Source: Pseudeuparius sepicola
Lineage: Eukaryota > Arthropoda > Insecta > Coleoptera > Anthribidae
Direction: 5' to 3'
Length of the DNA: 64,000 nt
NCBI GenBank assembly: GCA_963920635.1
Contig: OY987307.1
Span: forward strand, 13,469,735 to 13,533,734
In this document: positions 48,655-59,363 of the stretch, piece after piece
Layout: each line of letters begins with the position of its first letter
Numbering within the stretch: position 1 is the stretch's first letter
Notes under the pieces: model-generated
Seen by the model: the letters and a program-made list of their open reading frames with translations, nothing else
What the model was told of the DNA's origin: nothing
The model's database searches: none
Position numbers and translations under genes: made by a program

Positions 48655-49085
48655 TATCGATAAAATCGAAAGAATCGATACTATCGATTTTATCGATACT
48701 CGATATTCAATTTCGATAAATCGAAATATCGATATTATCGATTTTATCGATCTTTTCGATTTATCAATCTTTTCGATTTTATCAATCTTTTCGATTTTAT
48801 CGATCTTTCCAACTATACCTATCTTTTGAAATTGTTTGCAAAAATAAAGGAAATTGCTGCACCCATTGCGTCCAGACCGCGCCCGCAGCAAGCCGATCGG
48901 CCTTTTTTTGTCAATTATATATAAGATCGATTTTATCGATAAGATCGATTATATCGATAAGATCGATTATATCGATAACATCGATTTTATCGATAAGATC
49001 GATTATATCAATAAGATCGATTTTATTGATAAGATCGATTATATCGATAAGATCGATTTTATCGATTTATCGATTTTATCGATAT
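48655..49085. repeat. ATCGAT-rich tandem repeats
   Basis: Two clusters (48,655-48,800 and 48,924-49,085) of roughly 18-base units such as gatcgattatatcgataa separated by about 125 bases. The units are self-complementary, so both strands show the same motif and both give low-complexity Ile-Asp-Lys ORFs, which are not genes. Confidence 0.85.
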
Positions 49086-49176
49086 TTTTTCAGTATCGAT
49101 TTCCGATACTGAAATTCGGAGATCGAACAGCCCTAGAGAGGATCCGATTTAATTGTGATACCTATAATCTAATATA

Positions 49177-50003
49177 TACAGGATGATTTTTTTAGGTCTA
49201 CCACCGCGATTTTCTCGCTCGTTTTGCGGCCTACAAAAAAAAACGTAAGAAACAAAAATGTGGCAATTTTGGACAGCTAAGTGGTGCTGCAAAAGAAATC
49301 GGCATCCATGGCAACTTGTCGCGCAATATTAAAAAAACCTCAAATTGAGCAAAACTATTAATGGCTGTGGAATGTTTATTTTAAGGGACAGAGGCAAACT
49401 TTTATATTGAAAATTGATGGCACTGAGAAACTTTATCCACCCAGGTGCTCAGATAGTTTCAGCAAATTACACAGGGTCTTCGACTCTCTTGAGACCATGA
49501 AAATTTTTGTCGATTTTAGGTTTTTTTAGTACACCGCAAAAAGTTGGGTATGGAGGCCCATTCCTTTTTTAATGTTGCCTCGCTGACCAAAATTGCCTTA
49601 TTTTGTTTACTTACATATTTTCTGTGCGGCCCAAAATAAGCGAGAAAATCGCTTAATTAGAAATAAACAAAAAAAAATCACAGCCTCAAGAGAGCCGAAG
49701 ACCCTATGTAATTTTCTGAAACTATCTGAGTACCCTTTTGCATAAAGCTTCTTAGTGCCATCAATTTTCAATATAAAAGTTTTTCTCCGTTTCTTAAAAT
49801 AAACATTCCACGGCCATTAATAATTTTGCTCAATTTGAGGTTTTTTTAATATTGCGCGACAAGTTGGCCATGGATGCCGATTTCTTTTACAACACCACTT
49901 AGCTGTCCAAAATTGCCACATTTTTGTTTCTTACGTTTTTTTTTGTAGGCCGCAAAATGAGCGAGAAAATCGCGGTGGTAGACCTAAAAAAATCATCCTG
50001 TAT
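49177..50003. mobile_element. Foldback MITE, about 240-bp arms
   Basis: tacaggatgatttttttagg at the left and its mirror (tcatcctgta) at the right begin arms that stay complementary for more than 200 bases. A second, weaker mirrored zone (cttcgactctcttgag / ctcaagagagccgaag) lies inside. The flanking TA on both sides suggests a mariner-type mobiliser. Confidence 0.8.
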
Positions 50004-51300
50004 ATAGGCTGGATTTATACACTTCATCCCTCTTATCACGTAAGGGCGTAACACATCACCTGACGGCGTAAATGCGAACATCCACAAAATATTTCTCACG
50101 TATAGGCGTAAGTCAAGATACGCCCGTTCGTGTGAAATTAAGTGACAACTTGAAGGGGAATTTTGTGGGCGTAACTTGCAGCAAATGCGCGCCAAGAAAC
50201 CAAGAAACATATGATTCTAACCTATAAACCAGCGCAGTTGTTGTATTTCGAGGAAGTTTCAGAGGCGTGGATATTTTTCTATTGTTAAAATGGACGTACT
50301 TGTGGTTTGGAAAGACGTAACGTTAAAACTAAAAACTGTGAAGTGCCGGAAAATACGTAAAGGTTGTGCAGTTAAAATGTTATACAAACGCCGGTGGTAT
50401 ACAACACAAATAATTTAAAAAATATTTTTAAATGATTCCAAAGATTCAGAAAATATAACAATATTTATATAATATATATGACGAAAATGTTTTGCTAAAA
50501 TATTTTTCCTCACATTATATTAATATTCCCACAAAATATTTTACAAATATTTAAAAATAATTCCAAAGTACCTACTTGAAAATTTTGCAACATTTATAAA
50601 ACATTATAGTAATATTTCTCAAAATCTGTTTTATAATATTTTATAAATATTATAAGAAATATTATTACAACACTCACTTAAATGTTACGCCGAAGTGCGG
50701 TGAATTTCAGGATTTTTTTAAAAGTTTGCCTCATGAAACGGAGTAGGTACCTAAGTTTTGGTTTTATTCTTATAAAATACAAAGGATTCTATTTTTTATT
50801 TTTGTATTGTCGCTGTACCTTGGTAGAAATAAAATCTTTCACTTACAACTATATTATGGTTTATGGTTTAATGTTTCAATACTCTTGTTTCCAAATTTTA
50901 TTTTTAAAAAAGGTCGTAACTTGACAGAAAAAGAATATTACGTAGAGGCGTAAATGCAAACTTTTTTCTTTTTAAAAAAATACCTATTAAATTTATTAAC
51001 AAATAATGCACCAGCTTAAACTACGTTCTTTTGTCGTATCACTATAAAAATATTATTTGATTCTATCGTGGAAGTTACATGGAGAGTATTTAATAGGTTA
51101 ACCAATTTTGTTTTTTCCTCTTCCTGTAAAATAAGTAAAAATCAGATACGTCTATACGTGAAAAGAGGGACGACTTGATTGTTTTTATAGGACCCCCTTA
51201 GCTGGTAAAACAGATAAGTAATATCGTAAGTATTCGAATTCAAATTCTATTGCTTAAATAGATTACTGGTTAAATATTACACGTTGAAAAAAAATATGTA
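50004..51300. other. No gene seen
   Basis: AT-rich, with repeated aaatatttt/tataatatt strings at 50,400-50,670. No domain in any ORF. Confidence 0.5.
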
Positions 51301-53131
51301 TACAGGGTGATTCAGACATGATATAAAAAATTTTTTACCACAGGTGGAGAAAAATTAGCGTAATATGAATCCAAAATTAAAAAATTCTAAAATCAACCAA
51401 AAAAATAAGAACATATTTCTAGAAGTTCATTTAAACCCCTAATTAATGGCGCTACTGACAGGCCGCGCTAGTCAATACCGCGCGGAGGCCCGCATCTCCC
51501 GGTGCATAGTTGCCAGTTTTATCAACATAAACATCTCGTAAATTTGCTTGTTTTTACTTTTACCTTGAAATCTGAAAAAAATTCGAAATATTGAGAAAAC
51601 CGAAAAATTCGATAATTTATCTGGAGTTTTTAAATTTTTGGGAAACAGTTTTCTGATGGGACGATAAATACAGCATGGTCTGAATTAATTTATTACCTTT
51701 TTGATTTTCCAATGTCAATCCATTTTTTTTTTCCTTTTTTTTTTAAAAATACGTTGAACAGTAATTAATGTAGAACAAAAAGAGTGATAGTCGACCATAT
51801 ACAGTACTGTTTCGGGACGGTAATGCCTCATCAGTATGGCTCACCCGACTATGTTTTCGGTTGGTTAACCGACGCCGTGGAGACGGCAGATGGCGGGTCT
51901 CGGTAATAATTGTGGCGTGAGCCTTTGCCGATCAAGACCAGTGGCTTTGTCCCGCACCTTCGGGTGTGCTATCATTATAATACTCCATGATGAATTAATT
52001 TCTTCGGTAATTGATTGATTCCTTATACAGTAATTAATGTGTTGCGTAGGGACCTCTTGGTTTCCCTCAGCCGACACAAGTTGTTTATGGCGAGGTACTG
52101 AGCCCTGAGTTATTTCTGTTCGTAAGCGATCCACGAATACGCCCAAATAATCCGGGATTATTGCGGATTTGAACGGCAGCATCTTCAATTCGCGCACATA
52201 ACTCTTGCTCACTCTCAACTTCAGTTTCGTACACGATGGATTTCATGTACCCCCAAACACAAAAGTCCATTGGATTCAAATGCGGGGATTGCGCTGGCCA
52301 TGATACAGGCCCTTCTCTACCAATCCAGCGATCAGGACAGTGCTGGTTCAAAAATGCACGGACTGGCCCTGCGAAATGTGCTGGGGCCCCATCGTGCATA
52401 AACAACATGTCGCGAAGAAAGGCAAGTAGCAGCCCACATGTCATATTAGTGTCACGGGCTCTTCGGCGGTGCCATCACCATCTAGGGTCCTGGTGTCATA
52501 AGAATTTGCCCCTCTATCGTATAAGAAATCTTTAACTGCTGTTGCTTTTATCACTAGATAAAGCTAAGTTTAAAGTCCATGTAATATAGTTTTTATTGAG
52601 TTTTAATTAATTATTTAATTAATTAATATTATACTTACATATTAATTAATATTATACATATTCAAAAACAACTACTAGATGTACACAGTTTATAATATAG
52701 ACACCGTTATAGCTTAAATGTTACTAGTGGTAATTTTGTTGTGTGTGCGGAAACTCGCGAAAACATCTCATGTAAATGCAAATGATTATGGTGCGGTTAA
52801 AACATTTTCTCAACGTGTTTTAAGTGCTATAACGCTTGCAATTTGAAGAATCAAGCCTGACAACGACAACCCCGATACTGCCGATAAAAGATAAATATTA
52901 GTTATTTCTTCGGATTAACTATCAATAATAAGGTTGAACACTAACAATAAAATGGGGCAACATCACTCACCTCAGATTTTTAGAATCAGGTGCTTCGAGT
53001 TTGGCGGGTGTTAAGGTTGATTTGCGCCACGGTTTAAACAACGCCAATTTTTTTTTTCTCATTTTCCTTTTTAGTAAGCCTCCCTCATTGTGTGGTTAAA
53101 TTTTTTTACGTCATGACTGAATCACCGTCTA
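51301..53131 (-). mobile_element. DD41D mariner-type (rosa-like) element remnant
   Basis: Ends tacagggtgattcagacatg and tagacggtgattcagtcatg (reverse strand) form inverted repeats of about 40 bases, flanked by TA. On the minus strand, 52,444-52,085 encodes the C-terminal catalytic part of a transposase: FMHDGAPAHF, then 41 residues later the second Asp in SPHLNPMDFCVWG. The first catalytic Asp and the N-terminus are not readable upstream (52,445-53,050), and the frame is broken there. A dead copy about 1.83 kb long. Confidence 0.75.
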
Positions 53132-53647
53132 TATTTTTAGGATGCTCAGCTGGGCATAGAAGTGACGACTATAATATATTTCAAAAATATGGCATTTTAC
53201 ACATCTTCGGTTCATATTTCGAAAACGCACCTTTTTATAGGTGTGTTCATTAATTGTGACCAAAATTGTGAGCTCGACGGATGCGCGCACTTCTCAACTG
53301 AGGAAGAGACGTCAAGCTAACGAGAGCGTTTCGAGAATACAAATGAATAACTATGTACCTCGAATAACGTCAAAGTAACAGTGGCTTAACAATTTTGAGG
53401 TTATCCCTTCTCGCTAATTGTTTTTACTTTATAGGAGTTATTGGAACTCAAATAAAGACATTACTCGGTATAAAATTAATAAAATAAATACGTAGTTGAC
53501 CAAATAAAATAATTAGGAGTGTAATATAGTCGATCACGTGTCAAATCATTAATCCGTTTTGATTATTAAGTGCGATAATAATAATTGTAGCAAAAATAAT
53601 AATGCAAGAATTGTGAAAATTAAAGGTAGGGCGGGACGAAGAACTGC
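53132..53647. other. No gene seen
   Basis: AT-rich sequence between the mariner remnant and the Pao fragment. No feature supported. Confidence 0.5.
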
Positions 53648-53940
53648 TTGAAGGATAGCAAACAAGATGATTTACCTGAAATAAACAAAATAAAAATCCC
53701 TAGAAAAGTTCCATTTTCGGAAAGTGTTAATATAGAAATGCTTGAATTCTGCGATGCATCCGAAAGATCCTACGGAGCATGTATTTTTATAAGATGTCAA
53801 AGATGTCCATTTAGCTCAGGCAAAATAACTTGGGAATTATTGTGCGCTAAATCCAGAGTCGCACCGATTAAACCAATGAGCTTGCCTCGCTTAGAATAAT
53901 TATGTGCCGCGGTATTGTAAGCAAGCTAAGCGAAAACAGT
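53648..53940 (+). mobile_element. Bel/Pao retrotransposon pol fragment (RNase H region), left part
   Basis: The plus-strand frame contains EFCDASERSYGACIFIR and LLCAKSRVAPIKPMSLPRLE, the hallmark of the Pao RNase H region. A stop follows directly after, and LTR sequence interrupts the gene at 53,941. The matching continuation lies at 57,045. Confidence 0.8.
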
Positions 53941-56900
53941 TGTAACGAATGGTAGGTTCGTGCTAGCGATGAAACTCCAAACTTCTTGTCCAGGGTTCTT
54001 TATTTGGAGTAGGCACACGTGGGTATATCGTGAGATCTTTTTATGAGTTTGTGAACAAGTCAGAACTGTAATATTACATATTTTAACAAATAATAGAATA
54101 CTTATTTTTAATACAACAAATATTGCAACCTATCTGGTACTAATTTCTGCGATTACAGTTAAATACAATATAGTGAATCCATGAAAACTATCACATATGT
54201 ACCTAGATCTGACAAGACTCAAAATTACAAAAAATATAATTTGATTGGAAATATAAGGAGATAATATTCACTCATTAGTACCGGAGGCGACCTCTATGCT
54301 TTTATAACTCAAATATCTTTCAAGGGACCTATAGCGCCAAGAGATTAACAACTCCCAACACGTAATTGGTAAAATAAGATCCCTGAATGTATTTTAAGGT
54401 AATAAATAAACTACTATAAAGACTAGGGTGCGTATCATTTCCAAACGCAATATCTTTATTCAGTCACATCTGCCCTCCTCCAGAGTTCATCCAGAACAAA
54501 AGTTACGAATGAAATCGACCTCTATTTATCCAAAAGAATGCCATAATGCTAGATTATAGTGATTTTTATGAATTGCCACAATTTTGACATCTTACTTCAT
54601 TACGTCAATTTATTTATACATTGGTCTTCAGAATTTAGTTTTTAATTTTTTTAACTTTCTAATATTTATGAACAGGGTGTCCCATCCAAGCGGAAAAAGT
54701 GTCTTACTTGGAGACAGTTTAACATAAAATGTCCATTTAGGATTTTGTATACAGGGGTTCGTAAAAAAAGTTATCGCGAAATTATTTTTTTGCAAAAAAA
54801 ACTTACACAACCATTATTATTAAATAACTTCCGATTATGGCCGACATGAAAATGATGTTCTCTATTTTACTACTTACACATTTAATTTAACCATTATAGG
54901 ATTCGTTTTTTAATTCTGAATCCGAGTGTCTGATGTTCGATCCGAGTAGGCCAAACAATAAAACCAATCAAGTAGGCTGTAAATTCAATATTTCTATTTA
55001 CCAGTCAGAATAGTCTAAAATTGTTAAAGCTGTCACTAGTTACAGATTGATGAAGCTGTATGAAGCAGTTTAAAAAAATGTTTTTTGAAAGAAGAATGCT
55101 GTGATATTGTAGAGGTCTTTATCAAAAATGATAAAAAAATACGTAGAAACTTTGAAGGAGTATTCTCGTAAATATCCAAATGGAAATCTTCCGAGTGCTT
55201 CATTTATATGTAATCTGTATCGACGATTCAGATCTACAGGAAGTGTGATTAGAAAGAGAAAAAATGGGCTTGGAATTAGTGAGGACGAGAGAGAACTAGA
55301 AACATGGTCTACTCAAATGCCGAGTTGCTAGGCAAATGCTGCAAAGTGCACATTTGGCGGCAGCGGAATATCGAAAGCAGTTTCCAAGCAGGCAAAACAT
55401 GCCCTGCAACGTTTGTCAGGATTCCCGATTTCTGATCATCCAATGGGTTAAGAATTTTTTTGTGAGAAAAAATCCTTTTTTGTATATTTCATGCCAGACC
55501 GTACCCGAGAAGTCCGTACTTCTATAATAATAATCGGCCTGTTTGAGACGATCAAGTACCTGCTCGATTAATGAACAACTGCCAATAAAAATACAACAAA
55601 TATTTGGCGGATAGTGCCTTGCTATTGTAACAATCGATAACTCCGTGGGGTATGGAGGTATAAGAAGTTTTTAGAACACAAAATTAAAATGGACTACAAA
55701 AGTGACTTTCGCTTCTCTATTTACTTGCCTGCCTCTATTTTTAGCTTAACCTGTAACTGGCGAATCTGACTGTGAAATTGAGCTATAAAAGAAATTTTAA
55801 AATGTGCAAAACTTTGAGAAGTTCCTAAGCGTCAGCCCACAACTTACCTGCTCCTTTGAAATTATTAATTATTAGCGGCCTGTCCCGGCTTCGCATTATT
55901 AGTGAAAGAATTTTTCAAATCGGTCCAGTAGTTTTTGAGTATATTCATTACAAACGAAAATACAAATCTTTCCTCTTTATAATATTAGTAAGATTATACT
56001 GCAAAATTTCGAAAATGAGGTATTAATAACCAGAATAAAAGTTTCTATTAAATTTAAGAAATCCATTGAGTGCAAAATATAATTGTCTTCAAAGCTAGGT
56101 AGTTCTTTTACATTTTTCAATGACCAAACACTACGAAAGGTTTGACTATTCCTTGATATATCGATACTATTAAGAATAATTTTTTAGCAAGTGCACTAGG
56201 AAGATATATAAATTTTGAACTGTTCCCACTACTTGTTTAATAAGGCCAACTAGTTGTTCCGAAGACACATTAGAAGGTGGCAGCAGCTGTCTTGAAGGGT
56301 GCAAAGATAACTTGCAAATGCTAGTTGCGATGGTGTGGAGGCCACTGCAGGCTCTGAGGCTCCATTTAAAACACTAAAAATCGGAAAAGTCATACCTTTA
56401 GATGATGGATGATTATCTGGATGGTGATTGTTGGGACCTTACTTAGAGCTTTCGTAGAGTCTGAACGTGGTGGGACCAGGGACCACCCTTGGTCTGAGAT
56501 GGTTATCCCGAAGGTAGGTTAGCATGACGATCGGACGTCCCTGGTAGACCTCCATGTTAACGACTCTCCTTTACGTGCAGCTCCTGGTAGCACGGATATT
56601 TTCGCCGGAAATTGCTAGGCCCCGTTGTTGGACACCAATATGTAACGAATGGTAGGTTACTGCTAGCAACGAAATTCCAAAATTCTTGTCCAGGGTTTTT
56701 TATTTGGAGTAGGCACCCGTGGGTTTATCACATAAAAGAACGAAGAACGAAGAAATGTTTGAATTTCATTTCGTATGGAGTTAGAAAAAATATCATTTAA
56801 TTGAAAAGGGAAGGAGATATTCCCTTATTATATAGTACCGGAGATGACCTCTATCCTTTGATAGCTCAAACATGTTTCGAGGTACCCATATCGCCATCTG

Positions 56901-57028
56901 CAAGCGAAGAAGGTAACAACCCACAACACATCATTGGTAAAATAAGAACCCTGTATTTATTTAAATAAATAAACTATTATTAGACTAGTGTTTATCATTT
57001 CCAAACAAAATATCTTTATTCTGTCACA
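53941..57028 (-). mobile_element. LTR retrotransposon inserted in the Pao copy, coding region lost
   Basis: 53,941-54,468 and 56,641-57,028 are homologous LTRs (both start tgtaacgaatggtaggtt and end tca/gtcaca); the right one lacks about 140 bases. Beside the right LTR, on the minus strand, TGGTGTCCAACAACGGGGCC looks like a primer-binding site, so the element points leftward. The 2.2-kb interior has no gag-pol, only a fragment of other DNA. No target duplication is visible. Confidence 0.75.
54665..55530 (+). pseudogene. Mariner-like DUF4817-type N-terminal fragment inside the LTR element
   Basis: After an acagggtgtcccatcc string at about 54,674, the frame at 55,128-55,331 gives KYPNGNLPSASFICNLYRRF and STGSVIRKRK, the helix-turn-helix N-terminal pattern (DUF4817) found ahead of mariner-type transposases in insects. 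Stops at both sides break it and no catalytic domain follows. Confidence 0.55.
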
Positions 57029-57044
57029 CATTTATATATAATAT

Positions 57045-57490
57045 AGAAATAAATTTCAGCAGTCAGTAGGTATTATTGGACTGGTTCTATGATCACCCTT
57101 GGGTGGATGCGAAGATAATCCTGCAGACTTATTGTCTCGCGGAGTAAGTTCTACTTACCTGGTTAATTGAGATTTGTGGCGGCGTGGTCCTTACTGGTTA
57201 AATAATGATACTTGGAACCTAGATTTAGATTTTCAGAGAGTTGATCTTTCGGAGAAAAAAACTTGTAATTTGTTTTTCAGTAAAATCAAGAAAATATATC
57301 TTAATATGATTGTTGTCCCTGGTGGCTTCGGTTTTTATTCTAGAATATTGCGAGCTATATTTTGGAATTTTCTCTATTTGTTCAACTACCTTTTGTTTGT
57401 TTTTGCTGCATCTGAAAGTTTGTTTCTTCCTCCTACACTTCCTCTCTCTTCAGCTAGGTATTCGTCAATGAAATTTCTTCAAGGCAAGTA
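57045..57490 (+). mobile_element. Bel/Pao pol fragment, right part
   Basis: EDNPADLLSRG (57,108-57,145) and LWRRGPYWL after a stop continue the Pao pol pattern, in several frames. The ORF to 57,491 is the last trace of it. Some 200 bases of pol expected between the two fragments are missing. Confidence 0.65.
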
Positions 57491-57560
57491 GAGATACTAA
57501 GAGAGCACCAGACCAGACTTGTCGAAACCTGTCTGGTCTGGTACTCTCCTAGGTTTTGCC
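57487..57560. other. Candidate left boundary of the Polinton-like element, with hairpin
   Basis: Recognisable Pao sequence ends here and agtagagatactaagagagc follows; Polinton ends usually begin AGT. Directly after lies an inverted repeat (caccagaccaga / tctggtctggt) around a 14-base loop. The other end of the element is outside the window, so the terminal repeat cannot be confirmed. Confidence 0.35.
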
Positions 57561-57597
57561 CGTCTCCCCACTCTCTCCCCACTCCTATTGAAACAGC

Positions 57598-57630
57598 TAT
57601 ATAGGAGAGGTTCAACTAAGATCTCATCAG
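57598..57630 (+). promoter_or_regulatory. TATA box and initiator of the 95-aa gene
   Basis: TATATA at 57,598-57,603 and tcatcag at 57,624-57,630, 26 bases apart; ATG at 57,651. Confidence 0.6.
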
Positions 57631-57650
57631 ACACGCAGATCATTTACAAC

Positions 57651-57938
57651 ATGTCCTTCTTAAATAGTTTAAACAATTTGCTGGTGAAAAATCTGGTGAA
57701 TGTTCGAGATTTGGAAGTAAATAAAAAATTTGAGATCCAGTGTTTTAAGAGAATAAATACCAAGTTTGGGGAAAAGGTAGTGGTGGAATTTGCCGACTTC
57801 AAGACCATCCTGCCTCAGCGTTTTATGGAGCAATTAACTCAAGAGCGAATTGACGAATTGAATGGTGACAAAAGGTATTTTTTAACAAGCTTGGGGCCCG
57901 TCGGCAAGACTACAAATATTATATTTTCTGAAGCATGA
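57651..57938 (+). CDS. Small Polinton-associated protein, 95 aa
   Basis: Starts at ATG 57,651 behind its own promoter (the frame stays open upstream without function) and ends TGA 57,936. The product is a compact mixed alpha/beta sequence (LEVNKKFEIQCFKRINTKFG, VEFADFKTILPQRF, YFLTSLGP) with no catalytic motif and no membrane helix. The alternating basic and beta-rich pattern could fit a single OB-fold that binds nucleic acid, but that is inference. It is the first gene of the virion cluster, which suggests a role in DNA replication or particle assembly. Confidence 0.65.
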   Translation: MSFLNSLNNLLVKNLVNVRDLEVNKKFEIQCFKRINTKFGEKVVVEFADFKTILPQRFMEQLTQERIDELNGDKRYFLTSLGPVGKTTNIIFSEA

Positions 57939-58000
57939 GCGAGAGACTGCGGCGATATATGGAGGCACTCGAAGAGCTGAGACGCTTGATTATTAACTAA
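57935..58000 (+). CDS. Possible 21-aa microprotein
   Basis: ATG at 57,935 overlaps the preceding stop (ATGA) and opens MSERLRRYMEALEELRRLIIN before TAA at 57,998. The peptide would be an amphipathic, highly charged helix. The tight overlap suggests coupled translation but could be chance at this length. Confidence 0.3.
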   Translation: MSERLRRYMEALEELRRLIIN

Positions 58001-58069
58001 CTAAAAAGTTTAGAAATGTAAAGTTGTGAGAATAAAAAATATTATTTGTTTGTGTGTTTTTTATTTCCC

Positions 58070-58100
58070 TATATAAGAGGGTGTGATTGAATAAACCTGT
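58070..58100 (+). promoter_or_regulatory. TATA box of the PLA2 gene; AATAAA just upstream
   Basis: TATATAAG starts at 58,070. A start site near 58,100 leaves a leader of about ten bases before ATG 58,110. An AATAAA at 58,031-58,036 would end the upstream transcript. Confidence 0.55.
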
Positions 58101-58109
58101 GTCAATCCA

Positions 58110-58877
58110 ATGCTGGTTGTTAAAGGGGGTGGAGTGTTGAACACATTAATTGACAAATTACCGATCGAGTTACATTTTCCGGGATACCAGTATTGTGGCC
58201 CTGGTACTAAATTAGAAAAACGTCTTTCTAGGGGTGATACTGGCATAAACAAGTTGGATGAATCTTGCTTAATTCATGATGTTGCATACAGTAAAAACAA
58301 ATCATTAGAAGAACGACGCAAGGCAGATTGGGAACTGGAAAATCGGGCTTGGGATAGAGTCAAATCAAGAGACGCCAAATTTGGTGAGAAAACAGCTGCC
58401 TGGTTCGTTACGAGTGCAATGAAAGTTAAAAGGAAATTGGGTATGGGTATGAAACGCCCATTTTCGTTTAGAAGAGATATTGTAAAGAAGGTTGAAAAAG
58501 CCCTAAAGAAATCTTTTACTAATAATGAGTTGAATGATCTAAAAAAATTGAAAAAATCATCGTTAGCAGCCGTGAGAGCAGCACGCGTGCACATAAAAAA
58601 AGCGGGTGGAAAAAGTAAACTAAGAATACCTAGAATTATTCCCTTTGAAGAAAAGAAAGGAGGTTTTCTCCCGCTTCTGCCTATACTGGCTGCTTTAGGG
58701 GCCCTTGGTTCTATAGCCGGAGGGGCTAGCAGTATAGCCAAAACAATAATTGACGTAAATAATACAAAAAAGCTGATGGAGAATGGAAAGCAATCTATGA
58801 AGATCGTCGGTTCTGGACTCTATTTGCGGAAAAATAAACGTGGGTTCGGTCTTTTTTTAAAGAAAAAAAACTATTGA
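58110..58877 (+). CDS. Phospholipase A2-domain minor capsid protein, 255 aa
   Basis: A virion protein that probably opens endosomal membranes during entry. The calcium-loop motif YCGPGT and the catalytic His-Asp in LDESCLIHDVAY (about residues 29-56) match the parvovirus-type PLA2 domain also found in adintoviruses. A Lys/Arg-rich middle (about 105-175) could bind DNA. A Gly/Ala-rich hydrophobic stretch (about 185-215) and a GSGLYL...GFGLFL tail resemble membrane-lytic capsid peptides. Two sites fit the adenain consensus: IAGG|A (after 205) and IVGS|G (after 235). It ends at TGA 58,875. The A_AAA_AAC heptamer at 58,865-58,871, in frame, would let ribosomes slip into the protease frame. Start is the first ATG after the TATA box. 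Confidence 0.8.
   Translation: MLVVKGGGVLNTLIDKLPIELHFPGYQYCGPGTKLEKRLSRGDTGINKLDESCLIHDVAYSKNKSLEERRKADWELENRAWDRVKSRDAKFGEKTAAWFVTSAMKVKRKLGMGMKRPFSFRRDIVKKVEKALKKSFTNNELNDLKKLKKSSLAAVRAARVHIKKAGGKSKLRIPRIIPFEEKKGGFLPLLPILAALGALGSIAGGASSIAKTIIDVNNTKKLMENGKQSMKIVGSGLYLRKNKRGFGLFLKKKNY
58865..58871 (+). promoter_or_regulatory. Candidate -1 ribosomal frameshift site (A_AAA_AAC)
   Basis: The heptamer is positioned exactly as X_XXY_YYZ in the PLA2 frame, two codons before its stop. Slipping by one base enters the protease frame at once. No obvious downstream stem-loop is visible by eye. Confidence 0.55.
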
Positions 58878-59224
58878 AGCCGCCCAACAGACCTTTATCC
58901 AACCTAGATTTACTTAAATATGCCGATGGAATTCCTTACTTTAGAGGTGTGTATATGAGAGATACACTACCTAAAAAACCGAGAAAAAATGAGTCGGCCA
59001 TTTTAAATTTGGATGTGCAGAGGAACTCCGGGTCTCATTGGGTGGCATATCGCAAGAGAGGAAGAAAATGCGAGTATTTCGACAGCTTTGGCAACCTGAA
59101 ACCGCCAAAAGAACTCATCAGATATTTGGGAAATGAGGTTGAAGTTGAATATAACAACAATTCTTATCAAAACTATAACGAGATGAACTGTGGTCATTTG
59201 TGTCTAAGCTTCCTAAGAAACTAA
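58874..59224 (+). CDS. Adenain-type cysteine protease, no ATG (probable -1 frameshift product)
   Basis: Maturation protease of the ULP1/adenain fold that would cleave virion precursors. The catalytic set is in order: His in GSHWVAY, Asp in YFDSFGNL, Gln in SYQNYNEM and Cys in NCGHLC. The lead-in (YFRGVYMRDTLP) and about 115-residue length fit Polinton proteases. No ATG precedes the conserved part: the frame opens with TTG 58,874, four bases before the end of the PLA2 stop codon. Production by frameshifting from the PLA2 gene, as a fusion, is therefore likely; a sequencing or genomic slip in the A8 run is the alternative. The stop TAA 59,222 overlaps an AATAAA at 59,224-59,229. Confidence 0.8.
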   Translation: MKPPNRPLSNLDLLKYADGIPYFRGVYMRDTLPKKPRKNESAILNLDVQRNSGSHWVAYRKRGRKCEYFDSFGNLKPPKELIRYLGNEVEVEYNNNSYQNYNEMNCGHLCLSFLRN

Positions 59225-59327
59225 ATAAAATTTCAAAATATGAAGTGTGTTTAATTTGTTCCCAAAAGTCGCCGAAAATATTCTGAATACCAATTAGACA
59301 ATAACAATAACAGTTTTCAAGTTTTTC

Positions 59328-59359
59328 TATAAAAGGGGTAGTTGAGGAGAGAATTCATC
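59328..59359 (+). promoter_or_regulatory. TATA box and initiator of the penton-like gene
   Basis: TATAAAAG at 59,328-59,335, ttcatc at 59,354-59,359, ATG at 59,364 almost at the start site. Confidence 0.65.
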
Positions 59360-59363
59360 AATT

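Noticed and set aside
48622..49186. ORFs on both strands rich in Ile-Asp-Lys
   Set aside because: They arise from the self-complementary ATCGAT repeats and are present on both strands equally.
58274..58741. 155-codon minus-strand ORF opposite the PLA2 gene
   Set aside because: Antisense to a gene with clear motifs and promoter; no features of its own.
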